NCBI GenBank assembly: GCA_964579735.1
Contig: CAZOHH010000016.1
Coordinates: 1-35,810, forward strand
DNA: 35,810 nucleotides
Reading direction: 5' to 3'
Source: CAILLO01 sp964579735
GTDB lineage: Bacteria; Bacillota; Clostridia; Saccharofermentanales; UBA5734
The position numbers and the translations under genes are program-made. Positions 1 to 6,620 of the stretch are shown here, in pieces; the stretch's first letter is position 1; every line of letters begins with the position of its first letter. The notes beneath the pieces are model-generated. The model saw only the letters and a list, made by a program, of their open reading frames with translations, did not search any database and had not been told where the DNA came from.

Positions 1-1
1 G

Positions 2-454
2 GCCGCAACGGGGTTCCCCGGAATGCGGGTGCTGCAGTTCGCTTTCCTCGACGATGGCGACAGCGTGCATCTCCCGCACAACCATGTCCGCAATTCCATC
101 GCCTATACGGGCACGCACGACAACGACACCGCGCTGGGCTGGCTTTACGGCGCATCCGAAGCGGAACGCGCGCGAATCCTCTCCTACTGCGGAATCCCAG
201 CAGGCGAATGGGGCCGCGGGGGTGCGGACAGCCCCTCGACGCGAAACCTGGTCCGCACCTTGTGGGCTTCCCCCTCCTGCCTCGCCATCGTCCCGCTCCA
301 GGACCTGCTCGGGTTCGGGACGGACACTCGGATGAACACCCCTTCCACCCCTACGGGAAACTGGCGTTTCCGATTCAAGAGGGAGAACCTCGAGGAATTC
401 ACGCGCATCGCCGCACCCTGGCTCCGGGACCTCGGCCGGACATATCACCGATGA
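2..454 (+). CDS. malQ: 4-alpha-glucanotransferase (amylomaltase), C-terminal part
   Basis: The reading frame is open from the left edge, so only about the last 150 residues are present. MalQ (glycoside hydrolase family 77) transfers 1,4-alpha-glucan segments between maltodextrins in the cytoplasm during glycogen or maltose metabolism. The visible part holds the family hallmark YTGTHDNDT, which carries the third catalytic aspartate and its neighbouring histidine. It is followed by the usual C-terminal segment (PLQDLLG, RMNTPSTPTGNWRFR). The frame ends normally at a TGA after a Trp- and Arg-containing tail, as in full-length MalQ. The next gene starts 20 bases later, which suggests co-transcription. 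I am confident of the family; nothing can be said about the missing N-terminal two thirds. Confidence 0.95.
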   Translation, partial: AATGFPGMRVLQFAFLDDGDSVHLPHNHVRNSIAYTGTHDNDTALGWLYGASEAERARILSYCGIPAGEWGRGGADSPSTRNLVRTLWASPSCLAIVPLQDLLGFGTDTRMNTPSTPTGNWRFRFKRENLEEFTRIAAPWLRDLGRTYHR

Positions 455-474
455 ACGACGGGAGGCCTTGAGGC

Positions 475-1026
475 ATGGTTCGATACGAGTCCGAGGGTCT
501 GATTCTCGAAGAGGTCCGTGAAGAGCATCTTCCGGATATCCTCCGGATCTACAACCACTACGTCCGAACATCGACGGCCACGTTCCACATCGCGGAGCAG
601 GCACTCGAGGAAGTCCGCTCACTCGTCTTCCACGGAGATCCGCGCTGCCGCACGTTCGTGCTTCTCGACGAAGCGGCCGGGAAAGTGGACGGGTATGTCG
701 GCATCTCCCGCTACAGTCCCCGAGAGGCTTACGATGCGACGGCCTCCGTCCACGTCTACCTCGCTCCGGGACGGACCGGGGAGGGGAGAGGCGGCAAGGC
801 CCTGCGCTTCCTCGAGCGATTCGCCGCGGAGCAGGGATTCCACGCGCTGATCGCCTATGTGACCGAGGAGAACGAGCGCAGCATATCCCTCTTCCGCTCC
901 TTGGGCTATGTGCCCTGCGGCTCGCTGCGCGAGGTCGGCCGGAAGTTCGGCCGGCTCCTCGGCGTCGGCATCTTCGAGAAGATCCTGCCGGACGCCGGCG
1001 CTCTGGATGAGAAGGTGCGTCCATGA
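475..1026 (+). CDS. GNAT acetyltransferase, phosphinothricin acetyltransferase-like
   Basis: This 183-residue protein has the order of a GNAT N-acetyltransferase of the PAT/YncA type. The N-terminal segment VREEHLPDILRIYNHYV is typical of the subfamily. The acetyl-CoA loop is seen as YLAPGRTGEGRGGKAL (about residues 98-113), and the C-terminal part has NERSISLFRSLGY. The family acetylates small amines or amino acids with acetyl-CoA; the substrate cannot be told from sequence. The ATG is preceded by GGGAGG and GAGG motifs and lies 20 bases after malQ. Its stop overlaps the start of the next gene as ATGA, implying translational coupling. A housekeeping amino-acid or antimetabolite acetylase is as likely as a true resistance gene. 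Confidence 0.85.
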   Translation: MVRYESEGLILEEVREEHLPDILRIYNHYVRTSTATFHIAEQALEEVRSLVFHGDPRCRTFVLLDEAAGKVDGYVGISRYSPREAYDATASVHVYLAPGRTGEGRGGKALRFLERFAAEQGFHALIAYVTEENERSISLFRSLGYVPCGSLREVGRKFGRLLGVGIFEKILPDAGALDEKVRP

Positions 1027-2222
1027 GGCTCCGGGACCGCGTCCGACTCCTCCCGGCGTTCCTGAAGCTGCATCGGCACCCCGGTGTTGGGACGCGTTTC
1101 ATCGCGGTCGACTTCGAGTCCGCGAACAACAACCCCTGCAGCGTCTGCGCGGTCGGCTATGCGATCGCCGACAAGGGCCGCGTCGTGACGACGGGCTATT
1201 GGCTTTGCAGGCCTTTCCCGGACTTCTTCGAGCCCGCCAGCATCCAGGTCCACGGCATCCGCCCATACGACGTCCAGGATGCGAAGACCTTCGCCGACAT
1301 CCTCGCCCGCCTCCGCGCCATCGCCGGCGATCGCCCATGGGTCGCGCACAATTCCGGTTCGGAGGCCATGTCGGTCCGCGATTTCTGCGCTCGCAAGGGC
1401 GTCGCTCCGCCCGACAATCCGATCCTGTGCTCCCAGAAACTCTATGAGAAGTTCATGCCCGGACGCAAGGCGGGTCTCGCCTCCGCCTCCGCGGTTCTGG
1501 GCATCCGCCTCGACCTCCACGACGCCCGCTCCGATGCGAAGGCCAGCGCTGAGATCGTCAACCGGGTCCTTCTGGAGAGCGGCGAGACGGACCTGTCCGC
1601 CATGATCGCCCGATATGGATTGTCCATGGCGCCGATCTCCTCGCGGACGCATCTTCCCCGCAAGGAAAAGGAGCTTTCCCGCATCACCATCCCCATTCCG
1701 CGGGAGGCCGCGGGGAGCGGGGATGCGAGGAACGGGCCGGTGCGGCGACTCCATCCCTTTTTCGGCACGGTGCTCAGCATCGAGGGCGAAATCGACGGCA
1801 TGAGCCGCGCCGAAGTCGAGCGGGCCGTCCGCGAGAAGGGTGGACGGGTGGTCCGCGGAGTCAACTTCATGACCGACTATTTCGTGGAAGGCAAAAGCCG
1901 GATCGGGACCGGGGATGCCGCGCCGACCGCACCCGCCCCCCTCCCACCCACGCACGGCACCTCCCACCCGCACGACCACGCTCACACCCCAGCGCACACC
2001 GCTGCGCACGCCCCTGCGCACGCCGCGACCCATGCCCACGCGGCCGTTGCCGCGGAACCCGCACGAAGGAGAGGGCGCTCGCCGGGAGGCTCTTCCGTCC
2101 TGGCCACTGCCGGCCCGCCCCGCACCCGCCGGTCCAAGGCGGAGGACCTGATCGGGGAAGGTCGAAGGATTCGAATCCTCGACCAGCATGAATTCCTCTC
2201 TCTTCTCGAATCCGACCGATGA
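1023..2222 (+). CDS. DEDDh 3'-5' exonuclease (DnaQ-like) with a split C-terminal BRCT domain
   Basis: The 399-residue protein starts with a DnaQ-like exonuclease fold at about residues 25-185. Motif I is FIAVDFESA (D30, E32), motif II is VAHNSGSEAM (H109-N110), and motif III is LHDARSDAKA (H166, D171). In motif II the usual Asp of HNxxFD appears as Glu114 with one extra residue. A BRCT-like domain begins at about residue 245 (FFGTVLSIEG, DGMSRAEVERAV, GGRVVRGVN, DYFVEG). Its last helix (SKAEDLIGEG, ILDQHEFLSLLE) appears only at 371-396, after about 75 low-complexity residues rich in His, Ala, Pro and Arg. Exonuclease-BRCT proteins are known in Gram-positive bacteria and probably trim DNA in repair. 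The ATG overlaps the preceding stop. Confidence 0.85.
   Translation: MRLRDRVRLLPAFLKLHRHPGVGTRFIAVDFESANNNPCSVCAVGYAIADKGRVVTTGYWLCRPFPDFFEPASIQVHGIRPYDVQDAKTFADILARLRAIAGDRPWVAHNSGSEAMSVRDFCARKGVAPPDNPILCSQKLYEKFMPGRKAGLASASAVLGIRLDLHDARSDAKASAEIVNRVLLESGETDLSAMIARYGLSMAPISSRTHLPRKEKELSRITIPIPREAAGSGDARNGPVRRLHPFFGTVLSIEGEIDGMSRAEVERAVREKGGRVVRGVNFMTDYFVEGKSRIGTGDAAPTAPAPLPPTHGTSHPHDHAHTPAHTAAHAPAHAATHAHAAVAAEPARRRGRSPGGSSVLATAGPPRTRRSKAEDLIGEGRRIRILDQHEFLSLLESDR
1953..2039 (+). repeat. Histidine-rich low-complexity tract inside the BRCT domain
   Basis: This stretch encodes residues 311-339 of the exonuclease-BRCT protein and contains ten histidines in 29 residues, alternating with Ala, Pro, Thr and Asp. 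At DNA level it repeats GCGCAC-type units, which suggests growth by slippage. It sits in the larger Ala/Pro/Arg-rich insert that separates the two halves of the BRCT domain. Metal binding is possible but unproven. Confidence 0.8.
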
Positions 2223-2245
2223 CCGCATCCACTGGGGCGTAGATG

Positions 2246-2254
2246 TGATAGGAT
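2246..2254 (+). promoter_or_regulatory. Possible extended -10 promoter before the GGDEF-like gene
   Basis: TGATAGGAT matches TGnTATAAT at the TG and at four of six -10 bases. No clear -35 is seen. The predicted start of transcription falls about 30 bases before the ribosome-binding site of the gene at 2292. The match is weak and read-through from upstream is possible. Confidence 0.35.
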
Positions 2255-2291
2255 GAGGACACTCGCGAATCTGCCCCGTGGAGGTGACCCC

Positions 2292-3200
2292 ATGTCAACG
2301 AAGGCCTACGACCCTGCCGACGAAGGTTCCATCGATCGTGTCCTTGCCTTCATGGCGCAAAGCGGTGAACTGTTCGACGTGATGCGCATCGTGGACCCCG
2401 TCGCACGAAAAGTGCTGGAGCGCGTCAGCACGGGTGCCGCGCCCTCTCCCTTTCCCTGCAACGGATTCTGGAGCGGCGAGGATACCTGCCGCGACTGTCT
2501 TGCAGCGCGCGCATTCCGCGAGAACCGGCGGTTGTCCCGGATGCTTTTCCACAAAGGCACCATGTATCTCTCCAGCGCCATTCCCTTCCAGACCGGCGGA
2601 CGCGGCATCGTCGTCGAACTTCTCCACAATCTCACCGGAAACCTCGTCGCGGCGAGCGGGGATTCGATCGACGCAACGGAACTCCAGTCCCTCTTCGACC
2701 AGGCGGATCACGCTTCCACCATCGACGCCTTGACGGGCCTGCTCGACCGGAACTCCGTCGAGGTGCGGCTTCCCCGCGAACTGGACCGCGCCCATTCGAC
2801 ACGCTATCCCCTCTCCCTGGTCCTGATCTCCATCGACGGTTTCGCGCGACTGCGCTCCCGCCATGGAGACGCATTCTGCGATGCCGTTCTCCGAGTGGCC
2901 GGCGAGATGCTTCAGAGAAGCATGCGCGTGGAACAGGACTGGGTCGCACGCTCCAGCGAGAATTCATTCCTCGTGGTGATGCGGAACACCGGCAACGCAG
3001 GCGTTCAGACCGTCGCCGAACGGATCCGCGGCCGCATCGCTCGCCTCGAGATCCCGAAGGATGGAATGACCGTGCCCGTGACAGCGAGCGTCGCCATCCA
3101 CATCGAGGTTCCGACCTGCCCGACGGAAGGCCTGCTTCTTCCTTTGCTGGAGAAAAAGGTCCTCGCGGCGGAATCCGAAGGCGGCGACCGCGTCGTCTGA
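2292..3200 (+). CDS. Degenerate GGDEF-domain protein with N-terminal Cys-containing PAS-like domain
   Basis: The protein has 302 residues. GGAGGTGA six bases before ATG 2292 fixes this start; an in-frame ATG at 2253 overlaps the likely -10 box and has no such site. Residues 15-115 resemble the PAS-like sensor of clostridial GGDEF proteins, with C56, C66 and C69 in the pattern C-x9-C-x2-C. Residues 143-300 are a GGDEF fold starting at DALTGLLDR, but the signature loop reads SENSF (222-226). The metal and GTP residues of a diguanylate cyclase are therefore missing, and no clear RxxD inhibitory site is seen. It is probably a nucleotide-binding or protein-binding regulator, not a cyclase. It lies 16 bases before the kinase-like gene, at the head of a run of overlapping genes. 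Confidence 0.75.
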   Translation: MSTKAYDPADEGSIDRVLAFMAQSGELFDVMRIVDPVARKVLERVSTGAAPSPFPCNGFWSGEDTCRDCLAARAFRENRRLSRMLFHKGTMYLSSAIPFQTGGRGIVVELLHNLTGNLVAASGDSIDATELQSLFDQADHASTIDALTGLLDRNSVEVRLPRELDRAHSTRYPLSLVLISIDGFARLRSRHGDAFCDAVLRVAGEMLQRSMRVEQDWVARSSENSFLVVMRNTGNAGVQTVAERIRGRIARLEIPKDGMTVPVTASVAIHIEVPTCPTEGLLLPLLEKKVLAAESEGGDRVV

Positions 3201-3216
3201 TGAAGGAGGCTGTCGG

Positions 3217-3714
3217 ATGCCCCGGATCGTACTGATTGGAATGCCGGGCGCAGGAAAGAGTACCGTAGGGCGAAGGCTCGCTCTGTTTCTGGGCACGCGT
3301 TTCATCGACACCGATCGTCTCCTGCAGGAACGTTGGGGTGTTCCCGTTCGCGTGATTCTGGAGCGCGAAGGCAGGGAAGGCTTCCTGCTCCGCGAGGAGG
3401 AGGCCGTGCTTGCCATGGATCCACCCGAGAACGCCGTCATCTCGACCGGAGGCAGCGTGGTCTACAGCGCGGCCGCCATGGAGCGGCTCCGCAGCCTGGG
3501 CGCGGTCATCTACCTGAGGACCGATGCCGCTTCCCTTGCGCGTAGGACGGGAGACCTTCGCCGTCGCGGCGTGGTTGCCGAGGAGGGAACGACGCTGGCC
3601 GACCTCCTTGCCGAACGCGCCCCCCTCTACGAGCGCTATGCGGACTTCTCGGTCGACGCTTCCAGGGACGGACCCGACCGACTGGTCGAGCGAATCCTGA
3701 GGATCCTTCCCTGA
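3217..3714 (+). CDS. Shikimate kinase-like P-loop kinase, substrate uncertain
   Basis: The protein has 165 residues, the size of a shikimate kinase. The P-loop is GMPGAGKST (8-16), FIDTD gives D31 and D33, STGGS is at 76-80, and the lid/adenine region has RAPLYERYADF (R134). Two residues that bind shikimate in AroK differ. The Arg of the FRxxE motif is replaced by Leu (FLLRE, 56-60), and the GGG motif reads GGS. Proteins of this type are commonly named shikimate kinase in Clostridia, but no other aromatic-pathway gene is nearby and the acceptor may differ. AAGGAGG stands nine bases before the ATG. The next gene probably starts within its stop codon region, so it belongs to the flavin-transfer operon. 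Confidence 0.7.
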   Translation: MPRIVLIGMPGAGKSTVGRRLALFLGTRFIDTDRLLQERWGVPVRVILEREGREGFLLREEEAVLAMDPPENAVISTGGSVVYSAAAMERLRSLGAVIYLRTDAASLARRTGDLRRRGVVAEEGTTLADLLAERAPLYERYADFSVDASRDGPDRLVERILRILP

Positions 3715-4826
3715 TCCGGCGGAATCGCACCAGAGGCTCCGTCGTTCTGGCCCGGCTCCTCCTCGCATTCCTGCCGGCGATTCTGGCTGTAGGTTGCGCT
3801 GCGACGCCGGAGGCTTCGAGGGACTTCTTCGCCATGGATACGGTCATGACCCTGAAAGCCTATGGGCAAGGCGCGGACGAGGCACTCGCCGACGTGGAAG
3901 CAGCGATCCTCGGATTGGACGCGGAACTCTCGCGAATCCATGCGGGAAGTCCGATCGAACTCCTGAATACCGCCGCGGGAACGTCCACTCCCGTGATTCT
4001 GACCGAGGATGCCGGCGCCGTCCTGGCTGCATCTTCGGCTTTCGCGAAGAAGACGGGAGGCACCTTCGACCCCACTCTCGGTCCCTTGATCGACCTCTGG
4101 GGCATCGGGTCCGGCAAGGAGCGCGTCGTTCCCGACTCCGAGATCGCTCCTCTCCTCGAACTCGTCGGCATCGACGGACTGACTCTTGGAGACTTCCGAC
4201 CTGCCAGTCGTCACTTGCCCGGCTTTGCGGCCGGAACGCCCGTGCCTCGCTCTGCGCGGCTCGCAGACGAGGGCTCCTCGGTGGATCTCGGTGGAATCGG
4301 GAAGGGCTACGCCTCCGAGGTCGCCGTGGGACTCCTCGAGGATGCCGGAGTCCGCTCCGCGTTGCTCTCGCTGGGTGGCAACGTGGCCGTCGTCGGACGC
4401 AAGCCTTCCGGAGAGCGCTGGCGCGTCGGCATCCGCGACCCGGCGGGAACCCCGTCCGAATACGTGGGAACGGTGGACTCCGAAGACGAGTACCTCATCG
4501 TCTCCGGCGACTACGAGCGCTTCTTCATGGCGGACGGCGTCCGGTTCCATCACCTGCTCGACCCGGACACCGGCGCGCCGGCGCGTTCCGGTCTGCGTTC
4601 GGCAGCCATCGTCTGCGGAAGTGGTACAATGGGAGACGCCTATTCCACCGCGCTCTTCGTGATGGGCCTGGACCGCGCGACCGACTTCTGGCGCGCGAAC
4701 GGTGGGTTCGAGGCGGTCTTCGTGACCACGGACGGACTCGTCGCCGTCACCGAAGGGCTGGCGGACCGCTTCCGTTTCACCGGTACCGAGGCGGGTTACC
4801 GATACGAGGTGATTCTCCATGACTGA
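3711..4826 (+). CDS. apbE: FAD:protein FMN transferase, lipoprotein ApbE (first copy)
   Basis: ApbE moves FMN from FAD onto Thr or Ser of extracytosolic proteins. Seen here are FFAMDTVMTLKAYG, VDLGGIGKGYAS, SGDYERFF, HHLLDPDTG and GDAYSTALFVMG, the usual motif order. The first ATG in frame (3834) falls inside the conserved N-terminal motif and is too late. Upstream the frame stays open and encodes a basic start, a hydrophobic stretch LARLLLAFLPAILAVGC and a lipobox cysteine (C29). No ATG, GTG or TTG exists there. The best start is CTG at 3711 (or ATC at 3714), seven bases after TGAGGA. This gives 371 residues and an overlap with the kinase-like gene. The product should be anchored outside the membrane. 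It overlaps the NusG-domain gene by eight bases. Confidence 0.88.
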   Translation: MIRRNRTRGSVVLARLLLAFLPAILAVGCAATPEASRDFFAMDTVMTLKAYGQGADEALADVEAAILGLDAELSRIHAGSPIELLNTAAGTSTPVILTEDAGAVLAASSAFAKKTGGTFDPTLGPLIDLWGIGSGKERVVPDSEIAPLLELVGIDGLTLGDFRPASRHLPGFAAGTPVPRSARLADEGSSVDLGGIGKGYASEVAVGLLEDAGVRSALLSLGGNVAVVGRKPSGERWRVGIRDPAGTPSEYVGTVDSEDEYLIVSGDYERFFMADGVRFHHLLDPDTGAPARSGLRSAAIVCGSGTMGDAYSTALFVMGLDRATDFWRANGGFEAVFVTTDGLVAVTEGLADRFRFTGTEAGYRYEVILHD

Positions 4827-5250
4827 TGCTGCAAACGGACTCAAGAAGAGAAGCGGGACGCCCTCCGCATGGAAGGTACTCCGATTCGGGGACCTCCTCG
4901 TCGTCGTGGCCGTCGTCGCTCTCGCCGTAGGTCTTTGGGGCGTGCCGGGTCTCGTCTCGTCCTCCGTCGCCACAGGCGCGGTCCTCGTTCACGATGGTAC
5001 GACGGTCCGGTCGTTTACGTCCGCCGACCTCCAGAAGGACGCAGCATATGATGTCGAGTCGGAGGGCTATCATTTCACGATCCTCACGGGATCCGGCCGG
5101 ATAAGGTTCGGGGAAGCCGACTGCCCCGACAAGGTCTGCGTGCAGACCGGATGGATCAGTCGTCCACCGCAGGTCGCCGCCTGCGTCCCGGGCCACCTGC
5201 TTCTCCGCATGCTCGGCGACTCCGGCGACGTGGACGTCGTCACCGGATGA
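4819..5250 (+). CDS. NusG domain II-containing membrane-anchored protein (EetA-like)
   Basis: The protein has 143 residues: a short basic N-terminus, one membrane helix (about 25-50), and an extracytoplasmic NusG domain II. The domain shows ADCPDKVCVQTGWI and PPQVAACVPGHL, with three cysteines in the family pattern. It is unrelated in function to transcription factor NusG. In Listeria-type extracellular electron transfer loci a NusG-domain-II protein (EetA) works beside a Gx transporter (EetB) and flavin transferase. The same neighbours occur here: ApbE overlaps upstream by eight bases and the Gx transporter overlaps downstream as ATGA. The domain is certain; the electron-transfer role is inferred from context. 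Confidence 0.85.
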   Translation: MTDAANGLKKRSGTPSAWKVLRFGDLLVVVAVVALAVGLWGVPGLVSSSVATGAVLVHDGTTVRSFTSADLQKDAAYDVESEGYHFTILTGSGRIRFGEADCPDKVCVQTGWISRPPQVAACVPGHLLLRMLGDSGDVDVVTG

Positions 5251-5801
5251 GCCGGAGAAAGGGCGAGACGCCCGTCACGCAGCACCCCCACGTCGTCTCC
5301 GCGGATGTGAAGCGGCTGGTCGCCAACGGCGTGCTGGTCTCGCTCGCCGTCGTCCTCTCCATCGTCGAACGATGGATCCCCTTGAACCTGTTGATTCCCG
5401 TCCCCGGCATCAAGCTGGGCTTGGCCAACATCGTCACGCTCTTCGCCATCTACCGTCTCGGATTCCTCGACGCGGCCGCCATCGTCGTGGTCCGCTGCCT
5501 GCTTTCCGCGCTCTTCCTCGGACCGGCCTCGCTCCTCTTCTCGCTATTCGGCGGGATGGCCGCGCTGGGAGTCATGGCCCTCCTCCACCTCGGGGATGGG
5601 CGGACATTCTCGATCTACGGCGTCAGCATGGCCGGAGCCGCCGCGCACAACGTCGGGCAGGTCGCCGCGGCCTGCCTGATCCTGCAGGACCTGTCGCTCG
5701 TGACGTCCTATCTTCCCATGCTGCTTCTCGTCGGGCTTCTCACGGGCGTTCCGACGGCCGCCGCGGCCGCCCCCGTCCTGCGGAGGTTGAAAAGAATATG
5801 A
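5247..5801 (+). CDS. Gx transporter family membrane protein (EetB-like, heptaprenyl diphosphate synthase component I family)
   Basis: The protein has 184 residues and about five hydrophobic segments. The family signature LVANGVLVSLAVVLSIVERWIP near the N-terminus is followed by PGIKLGLANIVTLFAIY and GAAAHNVGQ. ATG 5247 overlaps the stop of the NusG-domain gene as ATGA and is preferred to longer starts inside that gene. The family is often annotated as heptaprenyl diphosphate synthase component I, but its role is as a membrane partner of NusG-domain-II and ApbE proteins in quinone- or flavin-linked electron export. No prenyl transferase subunit lies nearby, so a synthase role is unlikely here. 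It ends the overlapping run that starts at 2292; a separate promoter follows. Confidence 0.88.
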   Translation: MSRRKGETPVTQHPHVVSADVKRLVANGVLVSLAVVLSIVERWIPLNLLIPVPGIKLGLANIVTLFAIYRLGFLDAAAIVVVRCLLSALFLGPASLLFSLFGGMAALGVMALLHLGDGRTFSIYGVSMAGAAAHNVGQVAAACLILQDLSLVTSYLPMLLLVGLLTGVPTAAAAAPVLRRLKRI

Positions 5802-5864
5802 GAATCCTTATAAAAGCCGACAAGATTTTTCAATGCGAGACACTGGTATCAGCCGTTACCGTTA

Positions 5865-5873
5865 TGATATAAT
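5865..5873 (+). promoter_or_regulatory. Extended -10 promoter for the small lipoprotein gene
   Basis: TGATATAAT is a perfect extended -10 element (TG at 5865, TATAAT at 5868-5873). No good -35 hexamer is seen at the right distance. Transcription would start near 5880, giving a leader of about 70 bases. The local sequence is more AT-rich than its surroundings. Confidence 0.7.
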
Positions 5874-5950
5874 CCTTTCGTTTCAGTCCGTGACTCAGCC
5901 AGCTGCGGACTCCAATCCCACGGAGACAACAAACCACAGGAGGATACCCC

Positions 5951-6496
5951 ATGCTGAAGAAGATCATGATCGTCACCCTCGTCGTCCTGCTCCTCGCGGG
6001 CTGCGCCGCGACCACCACCACCAAGACCGGTCTCGGCCATTCGATCTCCATCGAAAAATCCAAGGACGTCTCCGAGAAGGACGGCGCTCCCGTCGACGGA
6101 ACCGCCCAGGCCGACACGATGATGGCCGCCGTCACCGTGGACGCCAACGGCAAGGTCCTCGGCATCCGCATCGACACCGCCCAGGTCAAGATCAAGTTCA
6201 ACGCCGAAGGCAAGATCACCTCCGACAAGGCCGTCGCCGGCAAGACCAAGGTCGAGCTCGGCATGGACTACGGCATGCTCAAGGCTTCCGCCATCGGCAA
6301 GGAATGGTTCGAGCAGTCCGCCGCGATCGAAGCCTGGATGGTCGGCAAGACCTCCGACCAGATCAAGAACATGAAGACCAAGGATTCCGAGTCCGAGGGC
6401 AAGGTCGCTGACGAAGCCGACCTGAACGGCAAGGTCTCCGTCGGCATCGCCGACTTCCTCGTCGTCGCGCAGGAAGCGATCGCCAACGCGAAGTAA
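5951..6496 (+). CDS. Secreted lipoprotein, possible partner of ApbE; function unknown
   Basis: The protein has 181 residues. The N-terminus is a lipoprotein signal (MLKKIMIVTLVVLLLAGC, C18), followed by a Thr-rich linker. The mature part is Lys/Asp/Ala-rich, with VTVDANGKVLGIRID and a Gly-Lys-Thr-containing helical region near 110-145. It resembles clostridial proteins often labelled FMN-binding, because its repeated beta-strand phrasing recalls FMN_bind domains. However, I do not find the Dxx(S/T)GA(S/T) motif that ApbE modifies. GGAGG nine bases before the ATG supports the start. It lies between the EetB-like gene and the second apbE, with its own promoter and a strong terminator, which suggests an abundant single-gene transcript. 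A flavin or redox role is inferred only from position. Confidence 0.6.
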   Translation: MLKKIMIVTLVVLLLAGCAATTTTKTGLGHSISIEKSKDVSEKDGAPVDGTAQADTMMAAVTVDANGKVLGIRIDTAQVKIKFNAEGKITSDKAVAGKTKVELGMDYGMLKASAIGKEWFEQSAAIEAWMVGKTSDQIKNMKTKDSESEGKVADEADLNGKVSVGIADFLVVAQEAIANAK

Positions 6497-6530
6497 TCCG
6501 ATTCCGGAAGACGAGCGTCTTCCCTCGAAG

Positions 6531-6563
6531 GAACCCTCCGGAAATCCCGGAGGGTTCTTTTTT
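6531..6563 (+). terminator. Intrinsic terminator after the small lipoprotein gene
   Basis: A perfect 11-bp stem (6531-6541 with 6547-6557) with a five-base loop is followed by six T residues. A second, smaller hairpin (6506-6513 with 6516-6523) precedes it. This separates the lipoprotein gene from the second apbE. Confidence 0.93.
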
Positions 6564-6574
6564 CGGGGCGGCGC

Positions 6575-6583
6575 TGATATACT
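6575..6583 (+). promoter_or_regulatory. Extended -10 promoter for the second apbE
   Basis: TGATATACT matches TGnTATAAT at all but one base. The -35 position falls in the T-tract of the upstream terminator and is poor. The position, 38 bases before ATG 6621, fits a short leader. Confidence 0.6.
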
Positions 6584-6620
6584 CGGGGAAGTCCGTTTCC
6601 CATGACGAAAGGATGAACCG

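Noticed and set aside
4622..4630. TGGTACAAT inside the first apbE as an internal promoter
   Set aside because: It matches an extended -10 but lies in the middle of the coding region, with about 190 bases and no separate operon before the next gene.
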